Source: CAXMST01 sp963700785
GTDB taxonomy: Bacteria; Actinomycetota; Thermoleophilia; Solirubrobacterales; 70-9
Direction of reading: 5' to 3'
Assembly (NCBI GenBank): GCA_963700785.1
Contig: CAVOYZ010000016.1
Location: 32,003-96,002, forward strand
Length of the DNA: 64,000 bases
In this document: positions 61,266-64,000 of the stretch, piece by piece
How positions within the stretch are numbered: the stretch's first letter is position 1
How the letters are laid out: each line of letters begins with the position of its first letter
The notes under the pieces: model-generated
Databases searched by the model: none
What the model was told of the DNA's origin: nothing
What the model saw: the letters and a program-made list of their open reading frames with translations, nothing else
Position numbers and translations under genes: made by a program

Positions 61266-62717
61266 ATGGACGATCCAGCCCGCCGGCAGGCGGAGGTTCC
61301 CTACCCCACCGGCCTCTACGTCCCCGGCCACCCGTCCCTGCTCGCGGCCTGCGCCCGCCTTCACGGTCTCGATCCGGCCGCACCGGCCGACTGCCGATAC
61401 CTCGATCTCGGCTGCGGCGACGGCACCAACACGATCGCCGTCGCCGAGTCGCTGCCCGGATCCCGCTGCCTGGGAATCGATATCGCGCCGGCGGCGATCA
61501 AGCGGGGGCGCGAGCTCCGCGATGCGGTCGGCATCGACAACGTCGAGCTCGAGGCCGCCGATTTCGGCGCCGCCGGTGTGCGGCCGGGCGCCTGGGACTT
61601 CGTCGTCCTTCACGGAATCCTCTCCTGGATCCCCGCCGACGCCCGCGTCGCCGCCCTCGACCTCGCCGCCCGCTCTCTCGCCCCCAACGGAGTGCTGATG
61701 GCGAGCTACAACGCGCTGCCGGGCTGGTGGCTGCTGCAGCCGGCGCGCACGCTCGCCCGCCGCCATGCGGCCAGAGCGGCCGACGAGCCCGAAGCGCGAG
61801 CCGAGGCGGCCCGCGACGCGCTCGAGCGCGCGATCGCGGCGGGGGCGAACACCGACGCCTACCGGCACGCGCTCGAGCTCGCACGCGAGCGCTACGCGGG
61901 CTCACCCGACAACGCCCTCGAGCATGACGACCTCGCGGACATCGCAGAGCCGCTGTCGGTCCGCGACGTCGCTGAGCTCGCGGCGGACTGCGGGCTCGCG
62001 TACGTTGGCGAGGTCCACCCGGAGGGATGGTGGCGGTACCGGCTCGAGCCCGAGCAGGTCCTGAGCCTTGTCAGCTCCACCGGGTCGGAAGCGATCGACC
62101 GCCAGGAGGAGGCTGATCTCTATTCCGGCACCGTCTTCAACGCGTCGCTGTTCGCCGCCTCGGGGCCACCGACACCGAGCGGCCCCGACTGGCGGCGCGC
62201 CGAGCGGATTCACCTGCTCCCGATCGCCCGCGAGGAAGGCCCGGGGCAGGACGCGCCCGTCGAGCTGCGAAAGAGCTTCGAGATCATCGAGGCCGCGGCG
62301 CCGGTCGGGCTCACGGTCTCCGAGCTGGCCTCGCGCGCCGGCCTCGATCTGGAGATCGCCGCGCAGAGCGCCCTGCGCCACTGCGCGGCCGAGCGGGCAT
62401 GGCCGCTGCTCGACCCACCTCGATTCGCCTACCCAGCCCCTGAGCGCCCCCGCGTGCCAAAGCTGGCGCGGCTGATGGCCGAGCGCAGCGGCGAGCTGCA
62501 GACGCTCACCTGGGACACGATGCCGCTCGACACGCCCACGGCGCAGGCGCTCGTCGCGATGCTCGACGGCACCCGCGACCGCGACGCGATCGCTACCGAG
62601 CTCCGCGCCAGAGCGGCGGAGCTGAGGCTCGCGGGAATCTCGGAGGAGCGTCTGCGGGCGGCGATCGAGGATCGGCTCGAGGAGCTCGCCCAGCTCGGCG
62701 GGATTGCGGCCGACTGA
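61266..62717 (+). CDS. SAM-dependent methyltransferase with regulatory domain
   Basis: A 483-residue protein. The N-terminal class I methyltransferase has YLDLGCGDGTNTIAVAES (45-62), CLGIDIAPAAIKRGRELRD and a proline-aromatic motif region. After about residue 170 comes a helical part matching the methyltransferase regulatory domain family (ALERAIAAGANTDAYRHALE, YVGEVHPEGWWRYRLEPEQV), and the last 150 residues hold winged-helix-like segments (PVGLTVSELASRAGLDLEIA). The substrate is unknown. ATG ten bases behind TAGACT. Confidence 0.85.
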   Translation: MDDPARRQAEVPYPTGLYVPGHPSLLAACARLHGLDPAAPADCRYLDLGCGDGTNTIAVAESLPGSRCLGIDIAPAAIKRGRELRDAVGIDNVELEAADFGAAGVRPGAWDFVVLHGILSWIPADARVAALDLAARSLAPNGVLMASYNALPGWWLLQPARTLARRHAARAADEPEARAEAARDALERAIAAGANTDAYRHALELARERYAGSPDNALEHDDLADIAEPLSVRDVAELAADCGLAYVGEVHPEGWWRYRLEPEQVLSLVSSTGSEAIDRQEEADLYSGTVFNASLFAASGPPTPSGPDWRRAERIHLLPIAREEGPGQDAPVELRKSFEIIEAAAPVGLTVSELASRAGLDLEIAAQSALRHCAAERAWPLLDPPRFAYPAPERPRVPKLARLMAERSGELQTLTWDTMPLDTPTAQALVAMLDGTRDRDAIATELRARAAELRLAGISEERLRAAIEDRLEELAQLGGIAAD

Positions 62718-62827
62718 GGGCGATGGCCTGCGGTCCGATGAACGCGCCGCTATCGGGACGACTCAGACCATCCACGGCCTGTAGGCGAGCTTGCGCCCGC
62801 CCAGCGCCGGATGCAACGCTGGTCGCG

Positions 62828-63460
62828 ATGGCAAAGCAGACGACTGATCAGCTCTGGGCCAAGCAGAATCGACACCCCGGCGCCCGGGAGAGCCTGTTCT
62901 CCGCGGCTGCCGAGCTGGTCGAAGGCGGTCGTGTGCTGTACCCGGGCTCGTACGTCGACATCGCAGCGTCCTTCGTCTTTTCTGATGTGACCTACGTGGA
63001 CTCCGACGCCCGCGCGAGCCGGTTCTTCGCCGATCGCTCGGGCGTCGAGCAGATCGTGAGCGCGAACAAGAGTTACGACGAACCGAGTCGATTTGCGTTC
63101 ATCCACGCCGACTACACCTCCAACTTGAAGCTGGCCGAGGGAAGCTTCCACCTGCTGGTCTCGCTCTACGCAGGCTTCATCTCGCGGGCCTGCAAGCGGT
63201 ATCTCCAGATCGGAGGTTTGCTCCTCGCCAACAACAGCCATGGCGACGCCAGCATGGCTTCGATCGACCCTCAGTTCGACCTGGCCGCGGTGGTCAAGAG
63301 GCGAGGCGAGACCTACCGACCGTCGACTCGCGATCTCGACGAGTACTTGGTCCCGAAGAACGAACAGCGGGTGACGCGGGAACTGCTCGAGAGGACCAAT
63401 CGCGGAGTTGGCTACACGCGATCTCCGGCCGCTTACCTTTTCCGCAGGGTTCCGGTCTGA
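62828..63460 (+). CDS. Methyltransferase-like protein, unknown function
   Basis: A 210-residue protein starting MAKQTTDQLWAKQNRHPGAR. VLYPGSYVDIAASFVFSDVT and YVDSDARASRFFADRSGVEQ look like a Rossmann first strand and the acidic residue after strand 2 of a SAM methyltransferase; FAFIHADYTSNLKLAEGSFH and LLVSLYAGFISRACKRYLQI fit strands 4 and 5. The glycine-rich SAM loop is replaced by PGSYVD, so binding may be altered. It ends in YTRSPAAYLFRRVPV. Function not assigned. It follows the previous methyltransferase by 110 bases. Confidence 0.65.
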   Translation: MAKQTTDQLWAKQNRHPGARESLFSAAAELVEGGRVLYPGSYVDIAASFVFSDVTYVDSDARASRFFADRSGVEQIVSANKSYDEPSRFAFIHADYTSNLKLAEGSFHLLVSLYAGFISRACKRYLQIGGLLLANNSHGDASMASIDPQFDLAAVVKRRGETYRPSTRDLDEYLVPKNEQRVTRELLERTNRGVGYTRSPAAYLFRRVPV

Positions 63461-63979
63461 CGGCTCTAGTCAACGCGCCCCGACCCGGAATCGGAATGGG
63501 TGACCGGGTGCGTGCCCCCTGCCCCATTCGAAATGGCCTTACGACGCACGGATCGCAGAGCGCCTATGGCTCCGGAGCTGACGCACCGCTTCGCGTTCGC
63601 GCCGACAGCGATCAGCTCGTGGCTGGGCCCCCTCACTGCGAGGATCGAGCGCCATCTACCAATGGGAGGGAGCAGGCCCACCGCGCGGCCGCGAGGACGA
63701 GGCGAACTGGAAAGCGACCGGCCGGCAGTTCGGACCGGCCGGCTCGTCGGGCTTCTTCTCGGGTCATATCCCTCTTCCTGCGTGGTATGACCACATCCGC
63801 GACGGTACTCCGCTCTGGCGGTCAACGCAAGAGGCCGCGGCCGGCGGCGACTCGTGCGTAGGCGGCCTCGGCTGATGGGCTACTCGTCGGCGCTGAGCGG
63901 GCGGAAGCCGGCGCAGACGATGCGCCGACATGGCGGGCCCCGCCTCTGAGCCCGCTTCCCACGCAGCCCCCCCGTCGAA
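63461..63979. other. Region without a convincing gene
   Basis: Open frames exist on both strands but their products are low-complexity, rich in Arg, Ser and Pro, and show no family, ribosome site or promoter box. A minus-strand frame running in from the right edge would end near 63880 with PCRRIVCAGFRPLSADE, but it would collide with the possible tRNA end and is not called. Confidence 0.5.
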
Positions 63980-64000
63980 TCGGGGCGACTGGATTTGGAC
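63980..64000 (-). tRNA. Possible 3' end of a tRNA (Pro-like), cut by the window
   Basis: The minus-strand sequence entering the window is GTCCAAATCCAGTCGCCCCGA. It has exactly the lengths of a T loop (seven), T-stem 3' half (five), acceptor 3' strand CGCCCCG (seven) and discriminator A, and resembles bacterial tRNA-Pro ends. However, the loop reads TCCAAAT instead of the expected TTCAAAT, so this is tentative. Confidence 0.35.

Noticed and set aside
63466..63999. Minus-strand frames at the right edge, including one ending PCRRIVCAGFRPLSADE
   Set aside because: Short, no start within the window, no homology recognised, and overlapping a likelier tRNA 3' end; kept out of the gene list.

Overview
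The window is high-GC DNA packed with genes on both strands. It looks like the chromosome of an actinobacterium of the class Thermoleophilia (Solirubrobacterales-like). The evidence is actinobacterial mIHF next to gmk-rpoZ-coaBC, a pyrR-led pyrimidine operon, the block pdxST-yebC-ruvCAB-secDF-(recJ)-rel, many GTG starts, 4-base gene overlaps, and start codons placed directly behind TAnnnT boxes, suggesting leaderless mRNAs. Assignment to an order is inference from gene content. No transposon, phage, integrase or CRISPR array is seen. Two genes (rnz and a carotenoid oxygenase) each carry one surplus base, which fits draft or metagenome sequence errors at least as well as real decay.

Layout. 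0-11.3 kb (minus): the coupled run pyrR-pyrB-pyrC-(isochorismatase-like hydrolase)-carA-carB-pyrK-pyrD, then mihF-gmk-rpoZ-coaBC. A PyrR-type RNA hairpin lies just before the pyrR ribosome-binding site. 11.3-13.4 kb: alpha/beta hydrolase, RNase Z and tRNA-Arg(CCG). 13.4-18.4 kb: a glycosyltransferase, then a minus-strand operon led by a SAM-I riboswitch and intrinsic terminator: threonine-synthase-like enzyme, MoaD/ThiS-family sulfur carrier, glucose-1-phosphate cytidylyltransferase, CDP-sugar dehydratase and a small membrane protein. 18.5-22.9 kb: CorA, MOSC protein, and an MMPL transporter divergent from a MarR regulator across an inverted repeat. 23-31.7 kb (plus): HIT protein, phosphohexomutase, metallo-beta-lactamase-fold hydrolase, lipid kinase, second HIT protein, secreted hydrolase and a large LuxR-type ATPase regulator.

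31.7-48.2 kb (minus): rel, recJ, small membrane protein, secDF fusion, zinc-ribbon/PAS protein, ruvB-ruvA-ruvC, yebC, M29 aminopeptidase, pdxT, pdxS and an RpiR regulator, interrupted only by a plus-strand CmcI-like methyltransferase. 48.3-63.5 kb is accessory: M3 peptidase, frameshifted carotenoid oxygenase, TSUP permease, LapA-like and CNNM-type membrane proteins, a ferredoxin reductase/ferredoxin pair, sulfatase, GNAT, cyclase-domain protein, Nod19-like lipoprotein and two methyltransferase-like proteins. The last 540 bases hold no convincing gene apart from a possible tRNA 3' end at the edge.

The strongest lead for an undescribed system is the SAM-riboswitch operon at 16.6-18.4 kb. A threonine-synthase-fold enzyme and a ubiquitin-like sulfur carrier under methionine-type control suggest a protein-thiocarboxylate route to homocysteine rather than (or besides) threonine synthesis.
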